Source: Clostridia bacterium (GTDB lineage: Bacteria; Bacillota; Clostridia; Oscillospirales; Acutalibacteraceae). Taken from it: DNA of 33,900 nucleotides. The stretch covers positions 1 through 33,900 of the forward strand of contig JAFXFF010000002.1 in the NCBI GenBank assembly GCA_017520705.1, read 5' to 3'. Position 1 is the stretch's first letter, and every line of letters starts with the position of its first letter. The notes below the pieces were generated by a model. That model was given only the letters and a program-made list of their open reading frames with translations. It was not told the origin of the DNA and did not search any database. This document shows positions 7,665 through 15,094 of the stretch, piece by piece. A program made the position numbers and the translations under genes.

Positions 7665-8747
7665 TTAGTACTTGATCGGGTTGGCGCTGAGGTACTTTTT
7701 GACCATCAGGGCAACCTTGAACACGATGGCATCGTCAAACTCGCGCAGATCCAGACCGGTGAGGCGCTTGATCTTCTCCAAGCGGTACACCAGCGTGTTG
7801 CGGTGGACGAACAGCTTACGGGAGGTCTCGGACACGTTCAGGTTGTTCTCAAAGAACTTCTGAATGGTGAAGAGAGTCTCCTGATCCAGCGACTCAATGG
7901 AGCCGCGCTTAAACACCTCGCGCAGGAACATCTCGCACAGGGTGGTGGGCAGCTGATAGATCAGGCGGGCTACGCCCAGATGGTCGTAGCGGATGATGGC
8001 GCGCTCGTTATCGAACACCTTGCCCACCTCCAGGGCCACCTGCGCCTCCTTGAAGGAGGAAGCCAGATCCTTGATGCCCTCTACGGTGGTGCCGATGCCC
8101 ACCACGGCCTGGGTGAAGAACTCACCGCCCAAGGTGTCCACGATGGAACGGGCCAGCTTCTCCAGATCCTTGGAGTCGATGCCTGCGCGCACCTCCTTAA
8201 CCAAGGCGATGTCGGTCTCGTTGATGTTGATGACAAAATCCTTCGCCTTTTCGGGGAAAAGGTTCTGCACCACGTCGAAGGCGGAGATCTCGGTGCGGTT
8301 GGTGACGCGGATGAGCAGCACCACGCGAGTGACGTCGTTGTTGAAGCGCAATTCGCGGGCCTTGAGGTAAATATCACCGGGCAAAATGTTGTCCAGAATC
8401 ACATTCTTGATAAAATTGCTGCGGTCAAACTTCTCATCATGGAACTGCTTGATGCTGCCCAGAGAGACAGCCAGCAGTGCCGCATAGCGGGAGGCGGGCT
8501 CGTCCTCTCCCTCTACGAACAGCAGATACTCGTAGTGGGGACGGGAGCCGAAGGGGATGTAGGTGTAGCCATCCTGCACAAAGCTCTCGCCGGTGGCAAA
8601 GGCCTCGGCGGACAGGGTGGAGGTCTCCCCCACGCGGCTCAGATCGCTGCAGGCGATCACGGTGAGATTTTCATCCACGATGCCCACGGTGCGGTCAATG
8701 GCCTCCTTGGTCTGGTGGATGACACCCTGAAACATACGGTTTGACAT
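7665..8747 (-). CDS. CdaR/PucR-family transcriptional regulator
   Basis: The protein has 360 residues from ATG 8747, which has AGGAG 8 nt upstream; a longer GTG start at 8756 would overlap that site. The N-terminal part (about 1-130) resembles the sugar-diacid/sensory domain of CdaR proteins. The middle part looks like the GGDEF-like linker, and the C-terminus carries the PucR-type helix-turn-helix (HRNTLVYRLEKIKRLTGLDL, about 315-334). Such proteins typically sense organic acids or sugar derivatives and activate nearby catabolic or transport genes. It lies directly downstream of an MsmX-type ABC ATPase gene in the same direction, behind a terminator and a 380-nt AT-rich leader, so joint use in sugar uptake is possible but not shown. 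Confidence 0.85.
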   Translation of the reverse strand: MSNRMFQGVIHQTKEAIDRTVGIVDENLTVIACSDLSRVGETSTLSAEAFATGESFVQDGYTYIPFGSRPHYEYLLFVEGEDEPASRYAALLAVSLGSIKQFHDEKFDRSNFIKNVILDNILPGDIYLKARELRFNNDVTRVVLLIRVTNRTEISAFDVVQNLFPEKAKDFVININETDIALVKEVRAGIDSKDLEKLARSIVDTLGGEFFTQAVVGIGTTVEGIKDLASSFKEAQVALEVGKVFDNERAIIRYDHLGVARLIYQLPTTLCEMFLREVFKRGSIESLDQETLFTIQKFFENNLNVSETSRKLFVHRNTLVYRLEKIKRLTGLDLREFDDAIVFKVALMVKKYLSANPIKY

Positions 8748-9127
8748 GGCAAGCACTCCTTTTTCTACGCATCATTCTGCCGCGCGGGTGCAAAGAGGAT
8801 ACACCTATCGATGCACGAGTGAAAACCCGTGGGCAGAAGACGTATACTCTCTCCGCGATGGGCGGCGGCTTTTTCATCGTTGGCAGAGGGCACACTCGGT
8901 ACCCCTAAACCATACCAAGATATATTTTATACAATTTTTTACCATTTTGCAAGGCAAAATCTTAAAAAAGAGAGATTTTTTTATAACTTTTGTCAAATTT
9001 CCGTGTTTTTGGCGGCCCAAAAGGAGAAAATTGACCAAAACACAGGGCCATCACCCTTAGCCATCCTCTCGGCGAGGCATAATAAAAAACCGCCCCCCGA
9101 AACGGGAGGCGGTTGTGGAAACGAAGA
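8748..9127. other. 380-nt AT-rich intergenic region upstream of the regulator gene
   Basis: No convincing ORF is present. It holds the terminator of the ABC ATPase gene (9088-9114), an AT-rich stretch at 8920-9000 that should contain the regulator promoter (a TATAAA-like -10 around 8929-8934 on the minus strand, with no clear -35), and a palindrome TTTTGC-AAG-GCAAAA at 8945-8959 that could be an operator. The leader from there to the start codon is about 180 nt, and no known riboswitch was recognised in it. Confidence 0.5.
9088..9114 (-). terminator. Rho-independent terminator of the MsmX-type ATPase gene
   Basis: A stem AACCGCC-CCCG with triloop and one G-T wobble is followed on the minus strand by TTTTTT. 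It begins 14 nt past the stop codon. Confidence 0.85.
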
Positions 9128-10273
9128 TTAGTTGCAGATGGTGCGCTCGGTGTCCTTGTCGAACAGGTGGATCTTGGTGTTCTCGATGGCGATCTCGATG
9201 CCCTCATCGCCGGGATGAGCGGTGGAGGTGGGCTCCACGCGGCAGGTGAAATCAAAGCCCTCGACATTGACGTACAGGAAGGTCTCGGCACCCATCAACT
9301 CGGTAACCTCGACGTTAGCCTTAACCTTACAGTCGGCAAACTCCTCCAGCAGACGGGGCTCGTCGTGGACGTCCTCGGGACGGATACCCATGATCACCTC
9401 TTTGCCCACGTACTCCTCCAGGCCCTTGCCCTCAACCTTAGCGGCGGGCAGGGGGATCTGATACTTCACACCGCGGCGGGTCTTGGTATCCTCGGAGCCG
9501 AACTCGACATAATAACCTTTCTCGTTCTTGCCGACGACGGAGTCGATGAAGTTCATCTGGGGGCTGCCGATGAAGCCGGCAACGAACATATTGCAGGGCA
9601 GGTCGTACAGACGCTGGGGAGTGTCGACCTGCTGGATCAGACCGTCCTTCATAACCACGATGCGATCGCCCATGGTCATAGCCTCGGTCTGGTCGTGGGT
9701 AACGTAAATGAAGGTGGTACCCAGCTTCTGGTGCAGCTTGGACAGCTCGGTACGCATCTGAGCACGCAGCTTAGCATCCAAGTTGGACAGAGGCTCGTCG
9801 AGCAGGAAGACCTTGGGCTCACGGACGATGGCACGACCCAGAGCCACACGCTGACGCTGACCACCGGACAGAGCCTTGGGCTTACGGTCCAGCAGGTGCT
9901 CGATATCCAGGATGCGGGCGGCCTCCTCAACGCGGCGCTTGATCTCGTCCTTGGAGGTCTTGCGCAGCTTCAGACCGAAAGCCATGTTATCGAACACGGT
10001 CATGTGGGGATACAGAGCGTAGTTCTGGAACACCATGGCGATGTCGCGATCCTTGGGAGCCACGTCGTTGACCAGACGGTCACCGATGTACAACTCACCG
10101 GCGGAGATCTCCTCCAGACCGGCGATCATACGCAGGGTGGTGGACTTACCGCAGCCGGAAGGACCGACCATGATGATGAACTCTTTATCCTTGATCTCCA
10201 GGTTGAAATCGGAGACGGCGACCACGCCGCCGGGATACTTCTTGTAAATGTGCTTCAGAGAAAGATTTGCCAT
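9128..10273 (-). CDS. msmX: Multi-sugar ABC transporter ATP-binding protein (MsmX/MsmK/UgpC type)
   Basis: The protein has 381 residues. Its nucleotide-binding domain carries Walker [11 protein letters not shown]-loop [14 protein letters not shown], signature LSGGQRQR, Walker [13 protein letters not shown] and H-loop VTHDQ. A C-terminal TOBE/MalK-type regulatory domain (about 240-375, with GIRPEDV) follows. The family energises several carbohydrate importers at once. No permease or sugar-binding protein gene is adjacent, so this is a monocistronic shared ATPase, as msmX is in Bacillus and Streptococcus. The start at 10273 has GGAGG 10 nt upstream. It has its own promoter and terminator. The symbol reflects the family; the actual partners lie outside the window. 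Confidence 0.93.
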   Translation of the reverse strand: MANLSLKHIYKKYPGGVVAVSDFNLEIKDKEFIIMVGPSGCGKSTTLRMIAGLEEISAGELYIGDRLVNDVAPKDRDIAMVFQNYALYPHMTVFDNMAFGLKLRKTSKDEIKRRVEEAARILDIEHLLDRKPKALSGGQRQRVALGRAIVREPKVFLLDEPLSNLDAKLRAQMRTELSKLHQKLGTTFIYVTHDQTEAMTMGDRIVVMKDGLIQQVDTPQRLYDLPCNMFVAGFIGSPQMNFIDSVVGKNEKGYYVEFGSEDTKTRRGVKYQIPLPAAKVEGKGLEEYVGKEVIMGIRPEDVHDEPRLLEEFADCKVKANVEVTELMGAETFLYVNVEGFDFTCRVEPTSTAHPGDEGIEIAIENTKIHLFDKDTERTICN

Positions 10274-10343
10274 AGCTCGTAAACCTCCGTTTTTGTATTA
10301 GATACCATCTATTGTGCATAGACGGGCAAAATCTTACACGATT

Positions 10344-10372
10344 ACTATACCACTATTCTCCTCGTTTAGCAA
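10344..10372 (-). promoter_or_regulatory. Promoter of the MsmX-type ATPase gene
   Basis: On the minus strand, TTGCTA (10372-10367), a 17-nt spacer and TATAGT (10349-10344) lie about 71 nt upstream of the start codon. Confidence 0.65.
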
Positions 10373-10446
10373 CGCTCAAAATGCACAAACTTTCACGCAA
10401 TAAACTGGGGAGAATTTATATCAACTTGTGAGGTTGCCCAAAATTG

Positions 10447-11166
10447 TTAAAGATTTATAGGCAAAATGCTATCTTTCTCCTCAGGCGTCAGCAGACGGCA
10501 CTCCCCCTCCGCCAAATTTTCATCCAGCGGCAGATTGCCCATCTTGACCCGTTTGAGCCAATCCACGTGACAGCCCACGGCGGCAAACATCCGCTTGATC
10601 TGATGGTATTTGCCCTCCACAAGCACAATCTCCGCCAAGGGGGTCTCCCCCTCCTCCAGCAGACGCATCTGCGCGGGCTTGCACGCGGTGCCGTCCTCCA
10701 GCTCGATGCCGGCGGCAAAACGCGCGGCCGTATCGGGGGGCAGGGGCTTGTCCAGCCGGGCATGGTAGGTCTTGGGGATGTGATGGCGGGGGGACAGCAT
10801 CCGATGGGCAAAATCGCCGTCATCGGTGATGAGCACCATGCCGTGGGTATCCTTGTCCAATCGACCCGCAGGAAACAGTCCCTTGCGACGGGCATCGGGG
10901 GGCAGAAGATCCACCACCGTGGGTGCCTTGGGGTCACGGGATACACAGAGAATGCCGGCGGGCTTATTCAGCATCCAGTATACAAACTCTGCATAACCGA
11001 TAGCCTTGCCGTCCACCGCCACCGACTGGGTGTCGGGGTCCACTTTCTGCGCCGCCTGACGGCAGACGGTGCCGTCCACCGTCACCCGACCACAACGAAT
11101 AGCCCGACCCGCCTCACTGCGGGTCAGGTTACTCTGAGAGCATAAGAATTTATCCAATCGTTCCAT
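10447..11166 (-). CDS. rsuA: 16S rRNA pseudouridine synthase, RsuA family
   Basis: The protein has 239 residues from ATG 11166, which has GAGGA 7 nt upstream (a GTG at 11172 is possible). An S4 RNA-binding domain (about 1-60, ERLDKFLCSQSNLTRSEA) precedes the RsuA/RluB/E/F catalytic domain with the active-site Asp in GRLDKDTHG and the conserved EGKYHQIKRMF. The reaction is isomerisation of a uridine, in RsuA at position 516 of 16S rRNA. RluB/E/F relatives modify 23S rRNA, so the exact target is an inference from length and S4 domain. It is 23 nt downstream of the DUF4830-like gene and likely cotranscribed with it. Confidence 0.88.
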   Translation of the reverse strand: MERLDKFLCSQSNLTRSEAGRAIRCGRVTVDGTVCRQAAQKVDPDTQSVAVDGKAIGYAEFVYWMLNKPAGILCVSRDPKAPTVVDLLPPDARRKGLFPAGRLDKDTHGMVLITDDGDFAHRMLSPRHHIPKTYHARLDKPLPPDTAARFAAGIELEDGTACKPAQMRLLEEGETPLAEIVLVEGKYHQIKRMFAAVGCHVDWLKRVKMGNLPLDENLAEGECRLLTPEEKDSILPINL

Positions 11167-11189
11167 ATACACGTCCTCTTGCGGCTCCC

Positions 11190-11546
11190 CTACCCCTCGC
11201 TTTGAGGGTGGGCGGTAATGATGGTTCCGTTGTATTCATAGAGACAAACCGTGTCTCCGCTCTTGGTGCGGTAAGCAAAGCACTTCACGCGCTTGCCGCG
11301 ATAGGCCGCGGGTACGGAATCGGTGTCGGGGACGATCCACTCCCGTACATCCACCCACTGCGGCTCCACCTCATACCCTTGTTCTTTCAGATAGGACACC
11401 CGCGCGGCATCGTCGCCGCCGGCACCTGCCGTCTGCACACGGGGACCCGATCGGCCGGCGGCGAACATCACCGTCAGCAACAGACCCAGCGCCACTCCAT
11501 AAGCCGCCAGACGCGGGCGGGTGGTTTTCATCGACCATACAAACAT
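11190..11546 (-). CDS. Short DUF4830-like membrane-anchored protein
   Basis: The protein has 118 residues from ATG 11546, chosen because GGAGGG lies 8 nt upstream and MFVWSMK matches the usual opening of this family. One N-terminal membrane segment (about 15-35) is followed by a soluble domain with RVSYLKEQGYEVEPQW and YRGKRVKCFAYRTKSGDTV. It is shorter than the relatives I recall because a stretch in the middle, between the VP and YRGK segments, is missing. Function is unknown; it is probably anchored facing outward. It lies between asnB and the rsuA-type gene with short gaps and no terminator. Confidence 0.65.
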   Translation of the reverse strand: MFVWSMKTTRPRLAAYGVALGLLLTVMFAAGRSGPRVQTAGAGGDDAARVSYLKEQGYEVEPQWVDVREWIVPDTDSVPAAYRGKRVKCFAYRTKSGDTVCLYEYNGTIITAHPQSEG

Positions 11547-11603
11547 CCCTGCATCCCTCCCATAATTCACTGAAAGATATGCAGGAATGTCAAAAACTAT
11601 GTG

Positions 11604-13430
11604 TTAATCCGCGAAGAAGACGCCGTACCAGACGAGGAACATATACACCGTCCAGATCTTGCGGCTGTTGTCCTTCTTGCCGCGGTAATGCTCATCCAGC
11701 AGGCTCACCAGATAGTCGGTGTTGAAGAACTGCTGAGAAGCCTCGGACAGGAAGGCTTCCTTGACCTTGCTGTAGTACGCATCCTGCCGCAGCCATACGC
11801 GGATGGGTACAGGGAAGCCCAGCTTCGGCTTGCTGGCGGCGGAGGCGGGGATGTGACGCTTGGCCGCCTCACGCATGGCGTACTTGGTGGTACCGCCGCC
11901 GATGCGGTGCTTGACGGGGATGGTGGCCGCCACCTCGAACACTTTCTTATCCAGGAAGGGCACACGCAGCTCCAGCGAGTGAGCCATGCTCATACGGTCC
12001 GCCTTGAGCAGAATATCCCCCACCATCCAGCGGTTGATGTCCAGATACTGCATACGGGTGACGTCGTCCTGCCCCTTGCAACGATCGTAATACTCCTTGG
12101 TGTACTCCGTAGGGTCGGTGGCGGGAATGGACTTGAGCAGTTTCGCCTTCTCCTTTTTGGAGAACATATTGGCGTTTCCGATAAAGCGCTCCTCCAGCGA
12201 TTTAGAGCCGCGGATGAGGAAGGATTTGCCCTTGATATCGGGCAGGATGGACGCGCAGGCGGCCACGGCACGGCGCAGCCAACGGGGCAACTTCTGATAC
12301 CCCCGCAGGGAATAGGGCTCGTGATAGATGCGGTAGCCGCCGAACAATTCGTCAGCACCCTCGCCGGACAAAACCACCTTGACGTGCTCCGCCGCCAGTT
12401 TGGACACGAAGTAAAGCGCCACGCAGGCAGGGTCCGCCAGAGGCTGGTCCAGATAATACTGCACCTGAGGCAGGCTCTCCCAATACTCCTCCTCGCCGAT
12501 GATGTGGGTGTAGTGGTGAATACCCACCTCTTTCGCCAATTCGGCGGCGTAGTTGCTCTCGTTATAGTGCTGGCCGTTGTCAAAGCCAACGGTAAATGCC
12601 TTCTGACCGCCAAAATAAGAGGCCACAAAACTGGAGTCCACGCCGCTGGACAAGAAGCACCCCACCTCCACGTCGCTGACGCGGTGGGCCGCCACGGAGT
12701 CGGTGAAGGCCGCGTCAATGGCGTCCACCGCCTGCTCGAGGGTCATATCCTCATCGGGAGTAAAGGTGGGCTCCCAATAGCGGTGGACCGACACCTCGCC
12801 ACCCTTGTAGATGAGGTAATGGGCGGGGGGCAGGCAGGAGATGCCCTTAAAGAAGGTTTCGGTGGGCACGGAATACTGGAAGGACAGGTATTTATCCAAT
12901 GCGGCGGGATTAAATTCCTTTTTCACGTCGGGGTGACCCAAAATGGACTTGATCTCCGATCCGAAGACGATGCGTCCGTCCTCCAGCAGAGTATAGTGCA
13001 TGGGCTTGATGCCGAAATAGTCACGGGCGATGAACAATTCGCCCTTTTCGGCACTCCAGACGGCAAAACCGAACATACCCCGCAGGCGGGGCAGCAGATC
13101 GGCGCCCCACTGCTCGTAGCCGTGGAGCAGTGTCTCGCCGTCGCCCTCAGTGGCGAAGGTGTGACCCAGTTCGATGAGCTCCTTGCGGAGATCCTGATAG
13201 TTATAAATCTCGCCGTTGAACATCAGCACCAAGGACTTATCCTCATTATAAAGGGGCTGAGGGGCGCCCTCCAGATCGATGATGCTCAGGCGGCGAAAGC
13301 CCATGGACAGCACGTCGTCCATAAAGTAACCGTCGGAATCGGGGCCGCGATGGGTGATGACCTCGGTCATCTGCCGCAAATACTTCTCACGATCCACAAT
13401 CTGACCGGTAAAACCGCAAAATCCGCACAT
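11604..13430 (-). CDS. asnB: Asparagine synthetase (glutamine-hydrolysing)
   Basis: The protein has 608 residues. The N-terminal Ntn glutaminase begins MCGFCGFTG, giving Cys2 as nucleophile after Met removal. The C-terminal ATP-pyrophosphatase domain has the loop SSGVDSS (about 260) in place of the commoner SGGxDS, a variant seen in Bacillus AsnB/AsnO-type enzymes. It makes asparagine from aspartate, glutamine and ATP; some Firmicute paralogues instead amidate cell-wall peptides. AAAGGAGA lies 8 nt before the start. It is followed by the DUF4830-like gene (58 nt) and the rsuA-type gene with no clear terminator between, so they may form one transcript. Confidence 0.95.
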   Translation of the reverse strand: MCGFCGFTGQIVDREKYLRQMTEVITHRGPDSDGYFMDDVLSMGFRRLSIIDLEGAPQPLYNEDKSLVLMFNGEIYNYQDLRKELIELGHTFATEGDGETLLHGYEQWGADLLPRLRGMFGFAVWSAEKGELFIARDYFGIKPMHYTLLEDGRIVFGSEIKSILGHPDVKKEFNPAALDKYLSFQYSVPTETFFKGISCLPPAHYLIYKGGEVSVHRYWEPTFTPDEDMTLEQAVDAIDAAFTDSVAAHRVSDVEVGCFLSSGVDSSFVASYFGGQKAFTVGFDNGQHYNESNYAAELAKEVGIHHYTHIIGEEEYWESLPQVQYYLDQPLADPACVALYFVSKLAAEHVKVVLSGEGADELFGGYRIYHEPYSLRGYQKLPRWLRRAVAACASILPDIKGKSFLIRGSKSLEERFIGNANMFSKKEKAKLLKSIPATDPTEYTKEYYDRCKGQDDVTRMQYLDINRWMVGDILLKADRMSMAHSLELRVPFLDKKVFEVAATIPVKHRIGGGTTKYAMREAAKRHIPASAASKPKLGFPVPIRVWLRQDAYYSKVKEAFLSEASQQFFNTDYLVSLLDEHYRGKKDNSRKIWTVYMFLVWYGVFFAD

Positions 13431-13481
13431 AGTGGTATCTCCTTTGCGTTAAAATTCGCACAAAAGCACATTATCTTATGT

Positions 13482-13490
13482 ATTATAGCA
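13482..13490 (-). promoter_or_regulatory. Extended -10 promoter of asnB
   Basis: The minus strand reads TGC-TATAAT, an extended -10 element, about 52 nt upstream of the asnB start. The -35 position is only TTTTAT. The leader is short. Confidence 0.55.
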
Positions 13491-13682
13491 CAGGTTTCCG
13501 CCGGATAAAAGACTTTTTTAAAAATCGATGAGTAAAAAAAGACCGTCGTACAATGATGGGGGCGACTCTCGGTGTGTCCGTCCGCCTGCTACCGTCAAAA
13601 TAATACAAATTCTCCCTCCTCCTTTGTGCAACAAGCACAAAGGAACGCGAGGGTAAACATCCCGAATACAACACGCCGCCAA

Positions 13683-13711
13683 TTGAAAAAGCGGCCAAAA
13701 CGTGCTATAAT
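13683..13711 (+). promoter_or_regulatory. Sigma-A type promoter of the 78-residue protein gene
   Basis: TTGAAA (13683-13688), a 17-nt spacer and TATAAT (13706-13711) with TGC before the -10. A hairpin CAAAAGG/CCTTTTG at 13720-13739 begins at about +3 of the predicted transcript. Confidence 0.8.
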
Positions 13712-13769
13712 GAGCGCGACAAAAGGAAATCACCTTTTGCATCCATTCTCACGAAAGGAGTGTTCTGCC

Positions 13770-14006
13770 ATGAAGAAGATTATCTGCAAGGTGGAGTACG
13801 ATACCGAGGCTGCCCAGCTCATCGGCAAGTTCACCTATGGTGAGTTCGGCGATCCCGCCGGCTACGAGGAGAGCCTGTATCAGACCGCTGACGGCAAGTT
13901 CTTCATTTACGTCAACGGCGGTGCCGAGTCCATCTATCCCAAAGAGGACATCAAGCGTCTGGCCAAGGACAAGGTAAATGCTTGGAAAGCCGAAAAAGGC
14001 ATCTGA
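13770..14006 (+). CDS. Small hypothetical protein, 78 residues
   Basis: The start at 13770 is fixed by AAAGGAG 9-10 nt upstream. The protein begins MKKIICKVEYDTEAAQLIG and contains EESLYQTADGKFFIYVNGGAESIY. It resembles small Firmicute proteins, often on mobile elements, with the pattern 'KKIxxGKxYDTExAxxIA ... ELYxTxxGxxFLYxxGG'. No signal peptide, membrane helix or catalytic motif is visible. It is a single-gene transcript with its own strong promoter and a strong terminator, which argues that it is really expressed. Function unknown. Confidence 0.8.
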   Translation: MKKIICKVEYDTEAAQLIGKFTYGEFGDPAGYEESLYQTADGKFFIYVNGGAESIYPKEDIKRLAKDKVNAWKAEKGI

Positions 14007-14020
14007 TCGCATACACAAAG

Positions 14021-14054
14021 AAAACAGCGCACCGAGCATTCGGTGCGCTGTTTT
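14021..14054. terminator. Bidirectional Rho-independent terminator between the 78-residue protein gene and the guaA-type gene
   Basis: A perfect 15-bp stem (14021-14035 with 14040-14054) has the 4-nt loop GCAT, with A-run on one side and T-run on the other. It serves converging genes. Confidence 0.92.
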
Positions 14055-14068
14055 TGTGTTGAAGATGC

Positions 14069-15079
14069 TCATTCCCACTCGATGGTGCCGACGGGCTTGG
14101 GGGTGAGGTCCATAAGGACGCGGTTGATACCCTCCACCTCGTGGGTGATGCGGTCAACGATTCGGTGCAGAATGGCGTAGGGGATCTCCTCAATGGTGGC
14201 GGTCATGGCGTCGGTGGTGTTCACCGCGCGGATGATGGCGGGCCAGCCCTCATAGCGGCTGTCGTCCTTCACGCCCACTGACTTGATGTCGGGGATCACC
14301 ACGAAATACTGCCACACCTTACCGGCGAGACCGTTCTTGTCAAACTCCTCGCGGAGGATGGCATCCGCCTCACGCAAAGCGTGGAGACGGTCGCGGGTGA
14401 TGGCACCCAAGCAACGCACGCCCAGACCGGGACCGGGGAAAGGCTGACGGTAGACCATACCGTGGGGCAGACCCAGCGCCTCGCCCACCACGCGGACCTC
14501 GTCCTTAAACAGGAGTTTGATGGGCTCGACGAGCTGGAACTGCAGGTCCTCCGGCAGGCCGCCCACGTTGTGGTGAGATTTGACTGCCTTTTTGCCCTCG
14601 GCGGCCTTGATGGACTCCAGAATATCGGGGTAAATGGTGCCCTGCGCCAGATAGGTGATGTCCTCCAGCTTGCGGGCCTCGTCGGCAAAGACCTCGATGA
14701 ACTCCTTGCCGATGATCTTGCGCTTGTGCTCGGGGTCGGAGACGCCCGCCAGTAGATCGAGGAAGCGGTCGGTGGCGTCCACATAAATCAGGTTGGCGTC
14801 CAAGCCGTCGCGGAAGGTTTGGATGACACCCTCGGACTCGTTTTTACGCATCAGGCCGTGGTTGACGTGAACGCAGACCAGCTGCTTGCCGATAGCCTTA
14901 ATCAGCAGGGCGGCCACCACGGAGGAGTCCACGCCGCCGGAGAGAGCCAGCAGCACCTTTTTGTCGCCCACCTGGGCGCGGATGGCGGACACTTGGGCGT
15001 CAATAAAAGCATTGGCCTTGTCAAAATCGGTGATGCGCTCCATCTCGGCGGGACGCACATTGGCGTTGTAATCCATCAT
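14069..15079 (-). CDS. guaA: GMP synthase ATP-pyrophosphatase subunit (no glutaminase domain)
   Basis: The protein has 336 residues, against about 510-525 for the usual two-domain bacterial GuaA. The whole protein is the synthetase half: P-loop LSGGVDSSVV (about 46), the substrate motif PFPGPGLGVRCLG and the C-terminal dimerisation domain ending KPVGTIEWE. It adenylates XMP and aminates it to GMP. With no class I amidotransferase domain it must use free ammonia or a separate glutaminase subunit (GuaAa type, as in archaea); none is encoded in the window. The gene is complete at both ends and has a ribosome site, so this is not a truncation. It follows the CofE-like gene by 15 nt. Confidence 0.93.
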   Translation of the reverse strand: MMDYNANVRPAEMERITDFDKANAFIDAQVSAIRAQVGDKKVLLALSGGVDSSVVAALLIKAIGKQLVCVHVNHGLMRKNESEGVIQTFRDGLDANLIYVDATDRFLDLLAGVSDPEHKRKIIGKEFIEVFADEARKLEDITYLAQGTIYPDILESIKAAEGKKAVKSHHNVGGLPEDLQFQLVEPIKLLFKDEVRVVGEALGLPHGMVYRQPFPGPGLGVRCLGAITRDRLHALREADAILREEFDKNGLAGKVWQYFVVIPDIKSVGVKDDSRYEGWPAIIRAVNTTDAMTATIEEIPYAILHRIVDRITHEVEGINRVLMDLTPKPVGTIEWE

Positions 15080-15094
15080 CGGTAGACCCCCTTA

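Larger units (their letters stand above)
13431..13769. other. 339-nt divergent intergenic region between asnB and the 78-residue protein gene
   Basis: The region contains the asnB promoter on the minus strand and the plus-strand promoter at 13683-13711. Between them is about 170 nt with no credible gene. This includes a perfect 10-bp hairpin (TCCTTTGTGC/GCACAAAGGA, 13620-13644, 5-nt loop) and a GC-rich stretch at 13545-13600. The stretch resembles non-coding interspersed repeats seen between genes in gut Clostridia, but this cannot be confirmed from one window. Confidence 0.5.

Noticed and set aside
11601-13508. Plus-strand frame of 635 codons over asnB
   Set aside because: It is a shadow of asnB; composition is His/Gln/Val-rich without motifs, while the minus strand is an unambiguous asparagine synthetase.
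13483-13742. Small minus-strand ORFs in the asnB upstream region
   Set aside because: They overlap the promoters and hairpin, lack ribosome sites and show no protein-like composition.
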